A DNA stretch of 64,000 bases from Pyrinomonadaceae bacterium MAG19_C2-C3 (GTDB lineage Bacteria; Acidobacteriota; Blastocatellia; Pyrinomonadales; Pyrinomonadaceae): assembly GCA_024330265.1 (NCBI GenBank), contig JANDLT010000007.1, positions 46,795 to 110,794 of the forward strand. The letters are read 5' to 3'. The number at the start of each line of letters is the position of its first letter. Position 1 is the first letter of the stretch. Under the pieces are notes generated by a model. That model did not search any database. It was not told where the DNA came from and was given only the letters and a program-made list of their open reading frames with translations. The position numbers and the translations under genes were made by a program. This document shows, in pieces, positions 1-7,422 of this stretch.

Positions 1-971
1 TCGGCATTCATCGTGAAGATTTGATTGATGCCGTTAATGTTCGTTTGAAAGACGACCTTCGTTCCGTCTGGCGACCAGCCCGCCCCCGTGTCGATTGAAT
101 AGTTACTCGTCAAGCGCACTTGACTGCTGCCATCGGCATTCATTTTATACAGTTCCCAGTTGCCATCCCTCTGGCTCTGGAAAAGTATTTGACTGCCGTT
201 GGGCGACCAGTCAGGCGAATAGTCCCATCCGGGACTATTCGTGAGACGTACCGGATTACTGCCGTCTGCGTTCATAACGTAGAGTTCATAATTCGTGTTG
301 ATACCATCACGATCCGTCGCAAAAGCGATCTTCGCACCGTCCAACGACCAGATTGGTGTCGTTTCGGTCACCGTGTTGGTCGTCAAGCGTGTCTGATTCG
401 TACCGTCGGCGTTCATCAGATAGATCTCGGCGGTGCTGCCGTCGCGGTAGCTGGAGAACGCAATGTATCTGCTATCAGGCGACCATGACGCATAAAGTTC
501 AATTGCAGTGTTAAAGGTGAGTTGCGTTTGGTTTGTGCCGTCGGCGTTCATCATAAAGATTTCTTGGTCGCCGTCACGATTGCTGTAGAAAACGATTTTC
601 GTGCCGTCAGGAGACCATCGCGGCACATAATCACCCGCCGGATTGTTCGACAGGTTCGTCCAACCGCTTCCGTCGGCATTCATCGAATAGATTTCGTGGT
701 TGCCATCACGGTTTGTTTGAAACGCGATTTTACCGCCAACCGGAGTTTGCATTGGCGACATGGCAAGGGATGCCGTTGCTACTGGCGCGGCATACGAAGC
801 CGCCGTCAGCGATGTGCCTTGTCGTAATAGTATTACCCCAACGATAGTTAGCAATGCCATGAGGATGGCAGCAATCCCGCTTCGGCGTTTGTTCGTAAAT
901 AGTGTTTTCAATGACAACGCAGCAATATGTAATTTTAATAGGTGTATGTTTTTATCGGGAGGGTACGACAT
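1..971 (-). CDS. TolB-like PD40 beta-propeller protein, membrane-anchored (3' end cut by window)
   Basis: Read on the minus strand, the region repeats a unit of the form W-S-P-D-G-T-K-x-x-F followed by R-D-G-N-x-E-I-x-x-M-N-A-D-G. This is the PD40/WD40-like repeat of TolB-type beta-propellers, and about six units are visible. The start chosen is the ATG at 971 (MSYPPDKNIH); an AGGAG lies about 10 bases before it. Residues about 35-55 form one hydrophobic segment, so the propeller is probably anchored and outside the cytoplasm. The stop lies beyond base 1, so the length is unknown. The gene starts only 28 bases after the nuoD stop, but nothing in it suggests a role in complex I. A binding or scaffold role is a guess from the fold. 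Plus-strand ORFs here are antisense shadows. Confidence 0.85.
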   Translation of the reverse strand, partial: MSYPPDKNIHLLKLHIAALSLKTLFTNKRRSGIAAILMALLTIVGVILLRQGTSLTAASYAAPVATASLAMSPMQTPVGGKIAFQTNRDGNHEIYSMNADGSGWTNLSNNPAGDYVPRWSPDGTKIVFYSNRDGDQEIFMMNADGTNQTQLTFNTAIELYASWSPDSRYIAFSSYRDGSTAEIYLMNADGTNQTRLTTNTVTETTPIWSLDGAKIAFATDRDGINTNYELYVMNADGSNPVRLTNSPGWDYSPDWSPNGSQILFQSQRDGNWELYKMNADGSSQVRLTSNYSIDTGAGWSPDGTKVVFQTNINGINQIFTMNA

Positions 972-999
972 AAACGGGCGGCTCCTAATTTTTGAATCA

Positions 1000-2220
1000 T
1001 TATCTATCAATTTCGCCAAGCACAATATCAATCGAACCGATGACGGCGACGACATCGGCAATCATTTCGCCTTCGACCATGATGGGTAGTGCGGACAGAT
1101 TGACGAAACTCGGAGCGCGGAAGTGAACGCGGTTGGGTTTCGCGCCGCCGTCGGATTTGACATAAACGCCGAGTTCGCCCTTCGATGCTTCAATCGCGTG
1201 ATAGACCTCGCCCTTCGGTACGCTGAAGCCTTCAGCGACGATAAGGAAGTGGTGAATCAAGGCGTCCATATGCGTCTTCATCGCTTCGCGTTCCGGCAGT
1301 ACGACTTTCGGCGCATCAGCTTTCACGGGACCCGGCTTCAAACGCGCCGCCGCTTGTCTGACTATTTTCAGCGACTCCGTCATCTCGCGCATACGCACCA
1401 TGTATCGCGCCCACACGTCACCGTCCTGCTCGACCGGAACATCGAAATCGTAAGTCTCATATCCCGTGTAAGGATTCGCACGGCGTATGTCCAACCCTAT
1501 GCCGCTGCCGCGCAAACTGGGACCTGAAATCCCCCAATCAATCGCGTCTTCCGGCGAGATATAACCGACGCCTTTCGTGCGACTCTGGAAAATCGTATTG
1601 CCGGTCAGGAGCGTATTGAACTCGGCGAGGGCAGGCGGAAAGTTATCTGTGAATTGTTTGACGCGCCGCTCGAATCCGCCGGGCAAGTCCATCATGATGC
1701 CGCCGATGCGAAAGTAAGAAGGCGTGAGACGACCACCCGAACACGCTTCGATGAGATTCAAAATCTTTTCGCGTTCGCGGAAGCAATAAAAGAAAACCGT
1801 CATCGCTCCCAAATCAAGGGCGTGCGTACCAAGCCAGACGAGATGCGACGCGATGCGTTGAAGTTCACACATCAAAACGCGGATGACCTGCGCGCGTTCG
1901 GGAATCTCAAGACCCAAAAGCTTTTCGACCGCCATCACATAAGCGAGATTGTTGCCGAGCGGATTCAGGTAATCCATGCGGTCGGTGATGACGATGCCTT
2001 GCTGATACTTTTTATATTCAAAAAGCTTTTCCATGCCCGTGTGCAAGTAGCCTATATCGGGCGTGGCTTTGACAATCATTTCGCCATCAAGCACGAGTTC
2101 GAGACGCAAGACGCCGTGCGTCGAAGGGTGTTGTGGTCCCATCGAAATCGTCATCTGCGTGTCGAGCGGTTGGTCAATTACCTCAAACTGCGGCGGCAAG
2201 TTTTGTGTTGAAACACTCAT
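1000..2220 (-). CDS. nuoD: NADH-quinone oxidoreductase subunit D
   Basis: This is the 49 kDa-type subunit of complex I, which helps form the quinone site in the peripheral arm. At 406 residues it has normal family length. The signature GPQHPSTHG is at residues 28-36, followed by the expected DIGYLHTGMEK and DRMDYL blocks, and the C terminus ends in the typical D-I-V-L-G-E-I-D-R. It is the last nuo gene of a minus-strand nuoA-B-C-D block. nuoE and the later subunits are not in the window, so the complex must be encoded in more than one place if it is complete. The nuoC-nuoD spacer contains an inverted array of heptamers. Confidence 0.97.
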   Translation of the reverse strand: MSVSTQNLPPQFEVIDQPLDTQMTISMGPQHPSTHGVLRLELVLDGEMIVKATPDIGYLHTGMEKLFEYKKYQQGIVITDRMDYLNPLGNNLAYVMAVEKLLGLEIPERAQVIRVLMCELQRIASHLVWLGTHALDLGAMTVFFYCFREREKILNLIEACSGGRLTPSYFRIGGIMMDLPGGFERRVKQFTDNFPPALAEFNTLLTGNTIFQSRTKGVGYISPEDAIDWGISGPSLRGSGIGLDIRRANPYTGYETYDFDVPVEQDGDVWARYMVRMREMTESLKIVRQAAARLKPGPVKADAPKVVLPEREAMKTHMDALIHHFLIVAEGFSVPKGEVYHAIEASKGELGVYVKSDGGAKPNRVHFRAPSFVNLSALPIMVEGEMIADVVAVIGSIDIVLGEIDR

Positions 2221-2225
2221 AAGGG

Positions 2226-2303
2226 TAGTGATGAGTGATGAGTGATGAGTGATGAGTGAAAAGCCCGTTTAGCTCATCACTCATCACTCATCACTCATCA
2301 CTA
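2226..2303. repeat. Inverted heptamer array between nuoC and nuoD
   Basis: Four tandem copies of GATGAGT (about 2228-2257) face four copies of the complement ATCACTC (about 2273-2302) across a 15-base loop. The two arms would form a hairpin of about 30 bp. The right arm runs into the nuoC stop codon. The structure could attenuate transcription between nuoC and nuoD or protect the message end. It belongs to a wider set of 7-bp-periodic inverted repeats in this window. Confidence 0.9.
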
Positions 2304-2906
2304 ATTTATGCTGTACGGTTCGTAGCCGCGCAAAGGGAAGTCTTTGCGAAGGGCGTGACCCTGCCATTCGTCGGGTAAAAGTATGCGGCGCAGGTCGGGA
2401 TGACCTTCAAAGACGACGCCGAATAAGTCGAAGGTTTCGCGTTCGTGCCAGTTCGCGGTTTTCCAGATTCCGGTGACGGTCGGAACGAGCGGGTCATCTT
2501 CATTGAGCAAAACTTTCAAGCGCAAGCGGTGAAAGTGTTTGGTTGAAAACAGATGATAGTTGACTTCAAAGCGCGGTTCTTCTTCGACGCCTCTGTCCGC
2601 ACCGCATAAATCGGCGAGAAAATTAAACTCAAGCTTCGGCGTGTGTTTCAGGTAATCGCAAATCTCGACGATATGTTCGCGCGGAACGATGAGTGTGACT
2701 TCACCGAAAGCCTGAATCACTTCGACGATTGAATCGGGTTGCGCGGCGCGTAAGAGTGCCGTGATTTGCTCGGCGTTGACGGCATTACTCGGCGTGCCGC
2801 TCGCGGCGGGTGTCTCCGTTCCCATCGTCGTGGCGGCGGTTGTCGATTTGCCCGTTGCATCGGATGCCGCGTCGGTTTGCGCGCCCTGTTTGTTTTCTTC
2901 AGCCAT
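2301..2906 (-). CDS. nuoC: NADH-quinone oxidoreductase subunit C
   Basis: This is the 30 kDa-type peripheral-arm subunit of complex I. The family signature H-E-R-E-T-F-D-L-F-G followed by F-E-G-H-P-D-L-R-R-I-L-L-P is clear near the C terminus, and the protein ends with the usual DFPL-containing tail. I place the start at MAEENKQ (2906), giving 201 residues. The longer frame from 2963 begins inside the loop of a hairpin (2952-2978) and adds a non-family 19-residue leader. Neither start has a strong ribosome-binding site, so the start is uncertain. The first 50 or so residues are Ala/Thr-rich low complexity. Confidence 0.94.
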   Translation of the reverse strand: MAEENKQGAQTDAASDATGKSTTAATTMGTETPAASGTPSNAVNAEQITALLRAAQPDSIVEVIQAFGEVTLIVPREHIVEICDYLKHTPKLEFNFLADLCGADRGVEEEPRFEVNYHLFSTKHFHRLRLKVLLNEDDPLVPTVTGIWKTANWHERETFDLFGVVFEGHPDLRRILLPDEWQGHALRKDFPLRGYEPYSIN

Positions 2907-2951
2907 AAACTTTGGTGTCTTTGTGAACCTTATTATGGGGTTGCATGGAAG

Positions 2952-2978
2952 AAGCGACTTCATTCATAGAAGTCGCTT
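2952..2978. other. Hairpin in the nuoB-nuoC spacer
   Basis: A perfect 9-bp stem (AAGCGACTT at 2952-2960 and AAGTCGCTT at 2970-2978) encloses a 9-base loop. It lies between nuoB and nuoC on their transcript. There is no U-run, so it is more likely an mRNA processing or stability element than a terminator. Confidence 0.7.
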
Positions 2979-2997
2979 AAATCTTGAATCTTAAAAA

Positions 2998-3651
2998 TTA
3001 TGAGGAACGTCGTCGTTCGTGACGCGAAGGGAACGTGTACGGCTTATTACTGGCGACGAGTTGTTCGGTCTGGCTTTGCGCTGCCGAGTCATTCGTCGCG
3101 GAAGTTCCCGATGCGGGAAGCGTTCCCGGCGGCACGACCTCGCGTGCTTCCGCGACGCGAACGTCGGGACGGTCACGGAAGGATTCCTTCATCACCTTGT
3201 CCTGCAACATCATAATCGCGTGAATCAACATTTCAGGACGCGGCGGGCATCCGGGAATATAAACGTCCACCGGCACGACTTTATCCACACCCTGTACAAT
3301 CGCGTAATTGTCGAACACGCCGCCCGAAGTCGCACACGCCCCCATCGAAATCACCCATTTCGGTTCGGGCATCTGGTCGTAAATGCGTCGCACGACGGGA
3401 GCCATTTTCCTTGAGACGCGACCCGACACAATCATCACGTCAGCCTGTCGCGGCGATGCGCGAAAGACTTCCGAGCCGAAACGCGCAAGGTCATTGCGCG
3501 CACTCGTCGCGTTCATCATCTCAATCGCACAGCACGCCAAACCGAAAGTCGCGGGCCAGAGCGACGACTTACGCGCCCAATTCACGAGCGAATCGAGTTG
3601 AGTCGTCAAAACTTCCGGCAACGCTTCTGAAATTATGTTCTCTAAACCCAT
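2998..3651 (-). CDS. nuoB: NADH-quinone oxidoreductase subunit B
   Basis: This is the PSST-type subunit of complex I that carries iron-sulfur cluster N2. All four expected cysteines are visible: the adjacent pair C40-C41 in [11 protein letters not shown]106 in [10 protein letters not shown] and C135 in IPGCPPRPE. The core ends near residue 165. After it comes a polar tail of about 50 residues, rich in Ser, Ala and Arg, which is longer than in many NuoB proteins. The gene sits between nuoA and nuoC on the minus strand, and the nuoA-nuoB spacer holds a 23-bp perfect palindrome. Confidence 0.97.
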   Translation of the reverse strand: MGLENIISEALPEVLTTQLDSLVNWARKSSLWPATFGLACCAIEMMNATSARNDLARFGSEVFRASPRQADVMIVSGRVSRKMAPVVRRIYDQMPEPKWVISMGACATSGGVFDNYAIVQGVDKVVPVDVYIPGCPPRPEMLIHAIMMLQDKVMKESFRDRPDVRVAEAREVVPPGTLPASGTSATNDSAAQSQTEQLVASNKPYTFPSRHERRRSS

Positions 3652-3689
3652 TTGTACCTCTTTGAATCGAAACTTAGTTTGGCATCGGT

Positions 3690-3761
3690 GTCAGAACCGT
3701 CTGCGGTAGCGGGCGGTTTATGGTCGTAGTTCAACCGACCGCTACCGCAGACGGTTCTGAC
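3690..3761. repeat. Perfect 23-bp inverted repeat between nuoA and nuoB
   Basis: The arms 3690-3712 and 3739-3761 are exact reverse complements separated by 26 bases. The arm begins GTCAGAACCGTCTGC. It fills almost the whole nuoA-nuoB spacer. I see no second copy in the window. It could be a small mobile palindrome or an internal control hairpin. Confidence 0.9.
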
Positions 3762-3775
3762 TTCCGCAAATGAAA

Positions 3776-4249
3776 TCAAGCGGCTTTACGTTCAACCTGA
3801 ATCGCCGCCAACCTCTCTTGGCGGGCTAAGATTTTGGCTTCCGTCTCGGCTTCGACACGCGCCCTGTCGCCCCATTCAAACGTACCCTTCTTCACGACAT
3901 AAACGTATCCGACGAGCAACAGGGCGACGAACACCATCATCTCGATGTAGATAAACGCGGCGTTGCCCGACGCGACGAAATCCCTGAACACAACCGCCCA
4001 CGGCACAAGGAAAATCACTTCGATGTCGAACAGGATGAACAGCATCGCAATTAGATAAAACTTGACCGAGAAGCGTTCCCGCGCCGAACCAACGGGGTCT
4101 TTGCCGCACTCGTAAGGCATCAATTTTGTCTTCGTTGCCTTGCGTTGACCAAGCAATGCCGACAGTATGACTTGCGACGAACCGAAGCCCGCCGCGACCA
4201 AGAACATCAACAAAATCGGCAGGTAAGCTATGAGTTGAAATTCATTCAT
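3776..4249 (-). CDS. nuoA: NADH-quinone oxidoreductase subunit A
   Basis: This is the small membrane subunit of complex I (ND3-like). It has three hydrophobic segments at about residues 7-30, 66-88 and 97-116. The conserved YECG lies in the first cytoplasmic loop, and the second helix carries the family block FYLIAMLFILFDIEVIF. At 157 residues it is slightly long because of a charged C-terminal tail rich in Glu and Arg. It is the first gene of nuoABCD, and a good sigma-70-type promoter lies about 100 bases upstream. Confidence 0.96.
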   Translation of the reverse strand: MNEFQLIAYLPILLMFLVAAGFGSSQVILSALLGQRKATKTKLMPYECGKDPVGSARERFSVKFYLIAMLFILFDIEVIFLVPWAVVFRDFVASGNAAFIYIEMMVFVALLLVGYVYVVKKGTFEWGDRARVEAETEAKILARQERLAAIQVERKAA

Positions 4250-4528
4250 AACGGTGGAATCTAGGCGGACGGCTGGCAGACTTCGTTAAAGTCGCCGCGC
4301 CCTTCATGCTTGCACAAATAGATTGAGAATCAAGGTACAAGCTCATCCTAGACTCATCACAAGGGACTGTCAAGAACCTCAATCTTTACGTTTAAGTCTT
4401 GTTTTACGGGGGAAATTTCAAGAAAATTGACCGTCTCAAAATGCGTGTGCTACTTTGCTTGGCGGACATCGAAGAATGCCTGTCCGCCTTCCTTCATTGC
4501 ATCTTTCATCGTTGAACATTAAGCAAAC
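4250..4528. other. Divergent spacer between nuoA and the gene at 4529
   Basis: Besides the nuo promoter, the plus strand has a possible promoter with TTGACC (4427-4432), an 18-base spacer and TACTTT (4451-4456). Just downstream is a perfect 8-bp hairpin (GGCGGACA at 4461-4468 and TGTCCGCC at 4481-4488) in what would be the leader of the gene at 4529. I see no TPP riboswitch motif here despite the thi genes downstream. Confidence 0.5.
4345..4373 (-). promoter_or_regulatory. Predicted sigma-70 promoter of nuoABCD
   Basis: On the minus strand a consensus -35 box TTGACA (4373-4368) is followed after 17 bases by TAGGAT (4350-4345). The nuoA start is at 4249. The boxes and spacing are read directly; activity is inferred. 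Confidence 0.6.
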
Positions 4529-5380
4529 TTGATAACCGGATTCAACACAGACGTTGAGCATGACGGGATAACCTATCACGTCCAAACCGAAGACAAAGGT
4601 TTGCAGTCGCCGCTCATACTGACGCTCGTCTATCACGGCGGGGCGATTCTCGCCGCCCGTCGCACGCCCTACGATGATTTGATTGGCTCAGGTTTTCAGG
4701 AATCAACGCTCGCCGAACGTCTCGCGCGCCAACATAAATTGATATGCGCCGCGATAAAAGTCGGACGCCTCAAAGATTTACAACGCAAATCCGAACCGCC
4801 ACCGGCAACGATAATTGAAACGTCGGTACTTGAAACCAAGGGCGCGGATTTCAACCGCGACAACCTCAATCAGTCATCGCCGCTTGACCTTCTTCCCGCG
4901 CCGGAAATTGATGTCGCGGCGGCTTCGCAATCTTCACCCGCCGACCTTTTAACGCCCGACCATTTATCGTCGGGTCAAACGCCGCTGCCCTCGCAACCCT
5001 CGACGGTGCGAATCGCTAAGTCGGGCATCGCGGACTTCGCCCGTGTCGCCGATGACGCGGCGCGCTTACCGCAACTCGCACTTTTAGACGAACAACCACT
5101 GCTCGCGGGCGAACACGTCAAGCTTCGTGTGCATGTATTTGACGACACGGGAAACCCCCGAAAGTTTGCAGGGGCGACAATCAAAATCAAAATCATCGGC
5201 ACGGCGTTTCCGCCCGTTCAACACCAAACCAATGCCAACGGCGAAAGCATTGCGACGTTCAATCTGTCACTTCCCGCCTTCAAAGCCGGACGCGCCGTGC
5301 TGCTCGTCACTGCCAGCATCAGCGGTTATGAATTAGAATTGCGTCGCATCATCAAGGTACACGCACGAGCCACGACATAA
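4529..5380 (+). CDS. Unknown two-domain protein with C-terminal Ig-like domain
   Basis: I cannot assign a function. Residues 1-85 form a compact domain with T-D-V-E-H-D-G-I-T-Y-H-V-Q-T-E-D-K-G, which I recall as a conserved uncharacterised module in Acidobacteriota and Myxococcota. A Pro/Ser-rich linker (about 86-170) follows. The last 100 residues look like a bacterial Ig-like beta-sandwich, with A-G-A-T-I-K-I-K-I-I and then N-A-N-G-E-S-I-A-T-F. There is no signal peptide. The start is the TTG at 4529, the only usable start ahead of the conserved domain, and it lacks a clear ribosome-binding site. thiS follows after 12 bases, so the two are probably co-transcribed. Confidence 0.75.
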   Translation: MITGFNTDVEHDGITYHVQTEDKGLQSPLILTLVYHGGAILAARRTPYDDLIGSGFQESTLAERLARQHKLICAAIKVGRLKDLQRKSEPPPATIIETSVLETKGADFNRDNLNQSSPLDLLPAPEIDVAAASQSSPADLLTPDHLSSGQTPLPSQPSTVRIAKSGIADFARVADDAARLPQLALLDEQPLLAGEHVKLRVHVFDDTGNPRKFAGATIKIKIIGTAFPPVQHQTNANGESIATFNLSLPAFKAGRAVLLVTASISGYELELRRIIKVHARATT

Positions 5381-5392
5381 GGAAGTAAAATT

Positions 5393-5602
5393 TTGCGAAT
5401 CGAAGTCAACGGCGAACCGCGCGAACTCTCCGACGGCACGACGCTTGCACAACTCATCGCCCATCTCGGTTACGCCGGAGAACGCATCGCCGTCGAACTC
5501 AACCGCGAAGTCAAACGCCGTAGCCTTTGGGACGACACGAAGTTAAACGACGGCGACAAAATCGAAATCGTTCACTTTGTAGGCGGCGGAATAAAAAACT
5601 AG
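5393..5602 (+). CDS. thiS: Sulfur carrier protein ThiS with atypical C terminus
   Basis: This is the small beta-grasp carrier that delivers sulfur for thiazole formation in thiamine synthesis. The 69 residues match ThiS: N-G-E-P-R-E-L near the start, V-E-L-N-R-E-V in the middle and D-G-D-K-I-E-I-V-H-F-V-G-G-G at the end. The start is a TTG at 5393 with GGAAG about 7 bases upstream. The carrier must end in Gly-Gly to be adenylated, but here Ile-Lys-Asn follows G-G-G. A one-base difference at this point would put a stop right after the glycines. The partner thiG is about 890 bases downstream, separated by a transposase element. Confidence 0.9.
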   Translation: MRIEVNGEPRELSDGTTLAQLIAHLGYAGERIAVELNREVKRRSLWDDTKLNDGDKIEIVHFVGGGIKN

Positions 5603-5652
5603 AAAGTAGAAGAGTAGTGGAAAGGGAGAGCTTTTAAGAAAGCTTGAATTAA

Positions 5653-5677
5653 GAAGTTCGGCAACTTCCTTTGTTTT
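5653..5677 (+). terminator. Possible intrinsic terminator after thiS
   Basis: A 6-bp stem (GAAGTT and AACTTC) with a CGGC loop at 5653-5668 is followed by a T-rich stretch (CTTTGTTTT). It is short, so the call is tentative. If real, it would separate thiS from thiG transcriptionally. Confidence 0.45.
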
Positions 5678-5709
5678 CAACCGCGTTTCAGCCACAAACG
5701 CGGCGACCA

Positions 5710-6318
5710 TCTTCATAGCCCACGTCGTGAGACGTGGGAGCGCATTCGATAAAAGAATTGAGCCGCGTAAGCGGCGGCATAACATGGCGCACACCTACAC
5801 AGACGTTCTCATTCACATCATCTTCAGCACCAAAGACCGCTATCCGTTTCTTAAAGATGAATTGCTTGCTGAAACACATTCATATATAGGCGGTATCGTT
5901 CGCAATCTAAAGGGCAAGCCCGTTCGTGTCGGTGGCGTTGCCGACCATGTACATCTTCTCGCATGGCTGCCGCCGACGATAACGATTTCCGACGCTGCGC
6001 GGGACATAAAAGCCAATTCATCACGTTGGATAAGTGGGCAAGGGGTAAAAGATTTCGCATGGCAACGCGGCTACGCGGCTTTTAGCGTGAGTCATTCAAA
6101 TATCGGGCAAGTCGCACAGTACATCGTGAATCAAGCCGCGCATCACCGGCGCATGACGTTTAAAGAGGAATACATCAAGTTTCTTAAAGCGCACGGCGTT
6201 GTTTATGACGAGCGATTCGTGTTCTCTCGATGAGTCGTGACGGATGATGCCGCCGCTTGCGCGGCTCAATTCTTCTATCGAACATGCGTCCCACGTCTCA
6301 CGACGTGGGCTATGAAGA
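5710..6318 (+). mobile_element. Small Y1-transposase element with 71-72 bp inverted ends
   Basis: The left end (5710-5780) and right end (6247-6318) are near-perfect inverted copies, with only a few mismatches and a 1-base indel. Each end carries two internal hairpins: an 8-bp stem with GTGA loop (CCCACGTC/GACGTGGG) and a 5-bp stem (GCCGC/GCGGC, loop GTAA on the left). The two ends enclose one transposase gene. Hairpin pairs flanking a Y1 transposase are typical of IS200-like elements and of REP/REPIN sequences with their RAYT transposases. The element lies between thiS and thiG. Further small hairpins flank it (CCGCGTTT/AAACGCGG at 5682-5703). Confidence 0.88.
5784..6233 (+). CDS. IS200/IS605-type Y1 (HUH) transposase, RAYT-like
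   Basis: This is a single-strand DNA transposase of the tyrosine HUH superfamily. The HUH motif is seen as D-H-V-H-L-L, preceded by V-G-G-V-A. The probable catalytic tyrosine is in the helix V-A-Q-Y-I-V-N-Q, followed by the family's H-H-R-R-M-T-F-K-E-E-Y. From the ATG at 5784 the protein has 149 residues, normal for the family. An upstream in-frame start at 5727 lies inside the left inverted end and would add 19 basic residues with no family support. The gene appears intact. No TnpB partner is present. Confidence 0.93.
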   Translation: MAHTYTDVLIHIIFSTKDRYPFLKDELLAETHSYIGGIVRNLKGKPVRVGGVADHVHLLAWLPPTITISDAARDIKANSSRWISGQGVKDFAWQRGYAAFSVSHSNIGQVAQYIVNQAAHHRRMTFKEEYIKFLKAHGVVYDERFVFSR

Positions 6319-6487
6319 TACCGCCGCGTTCGCGGCTAGAAGTCAATGCCTTTTCCATGAATCATTTCTCATCATTTCTCTACGAATCATTTTCTTAAAC
6401 AAGCAATCGTTCTATGTTTATTAACCGCGTCCGAAAAGAGTTAAACTTGCGCCCTGAATCAAGCACCGAAGGAGCATCAGTTTAATC

Positions 6488-7303
6488 ATGTCCGCCGCCA
6501 TCGCCGAACACGCAACAATACACACCTCCACACACGCCGAAAACTACCGCATCGGCGCACACACTTTCACCTCACGCCTCATCATCGGGACGGGGAAGTA
6601 TCGTTCGCACGAAGAAATGCAACGCGCGCATCGCGCAAGCGGAGCGGAGATGGTGACGGTCGCCGTGCGGCGTGTGCCTCTGGATAGAAGCACGAAATCT
6701 TTCTTGGATTACCTCGACCCTGCGATGAAAATCCTGCCAAACACCGCCGGATGCTATACCGCCGAAGACGCGATTCGCACCGCGCGTCTCGCACGCGAAG
6801 CCCTCGACACGGATTTAATCAAACTCGAAGTCATAGGCGACCAGACGACTCTATTTCCCGACAATGAAGGGACTCTGGAAGCCGCACGAATTTTGGTGAA
6901 AGAAGGTTTCGTCGTGCTGCCTTACTTTAGCGATGATTTGATTATGGCGAAGAAGCTACTTGATTGCGGGTGCGCCGCCGTGATGCCGCTTGCCGCTCCG
7001 ATTGGTTCGGGTCTCGGCATCTGTAATCCGGCGAACATCCGCATCATGCGCGAACAATTGCCGGACGCGCTGATAATAGTTGATGCCGGAGTCGGGACGG
7101 CGAGTGATGCCGCGATTGCGATGGAGTTGGGAGCGGATGCCGTCTTGATGAACACCGCGATTGCCGAAGCGGGCGACGCCGAAAAGATGGCGCACGCGAT
7201 GAACTTTGGCATCAAAGCCGGACGCCTTGCTTATGAAGCGGGACGTATGCCGCGCCGCCTTTACGCGAGTGCTTCGAGTCCGTTGCATGGTGTGATTAAG
7301 TGA
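6488..7303 (+). CDS. thiG: Thiazole synthase
   Basis: ThiG condenses deoxyxylulose 5-phosphate, dehydroglycine and sulfur from ThiS into the thiazole phosphate of thiamine. The TIM-barrel signatures are clear: L-I-I-G-T-G-K-Y at 31-38, the substrate-binding lysine K112 in [21 protein letters not shown] near residue 165-175 and [10 protein letters not shown]. At 271 residues the length is normal apart from an extra N-terminal stretch of about 18 residues. The start is an ATG with AAGGAG some distance upstream. No other thi gene is adjacent. Confidence 0.96.
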   Translation: MSAAIAEHATIHTSTHAENYRIGAHTFTSRLIIGTGKYRSHEEMQRAHRASGAEMVTVAVRRVPLDRSTKSFLDYLDPAMKILPNTAGCYTAEDAIRTARLAREALDTDLIKLEVIGDQTTLFPDNEGTLEAARILVKEGFVVLPYFSDDLIMAKKLLDCGCAAVMPLAAPIGSGLGICNPANIRIMREQLPDALIIVDAGVGTASDAAIAMELGADAVLMNTAIAEAGDAEKMAHAMNFGIKAGRLAYEAGRMPRRLYASASSPLHGVIK

Positions 7304-7310
7304 ACATGAT

Positions 7311-7383
7311 TTAACCACAGAGACACAGAGATTAAAGGCAAAAGAGGCACAGAGAATCGGAAACTCTGTGCCTCTGTGGTTAA
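7311..7383. terminator. Inverted repeat between convergent thiG and the MTHFR fusion gene
   Basis: The arms 7311-7330 (TTAACCACAGAGACACAGAG) and 7364-7383 are almost exact complements (19 of 20 pairs) around a 33-base loop that itself contains part-repeats of the arm. It lies between two convergent genes and probably acts as a bidirectional terminator. Confidence 0.7.
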
Positions 7384-7422
7384 AAGATGCGGGACGTATC
7401 AAACCCGAATCGAAGCTTGCGG

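Noticed and set aside
120..1089. Three plus-strand ORFs (120-488, 522-827, 760-1089)
   Set aside because: They are antisense to the PD40 beta-propeller gene; their repetitive content only mirrors its repeats.
2226..2303. CRISPR-like array from the tandem heptamers (also at 52474)
   Set aside because: Units are 7 bases with no spacers, and the arrays are inverted copies; there are no cas genes.
4436..4636. Minus-strand ORF of 66 residues in the nuoA leader region
   Set aside because: It overlaps the start of the gene at 4529 and the leader hairpin, and has no recognisable protein pattern.
4250..6487. TPP riboswitch before the thi genes
   Set aside because: I looked for the CUGAGA and GAUNNGGNUAAUNCCAGC-type blocks before 4529, 5393 and 6488 and found neither.
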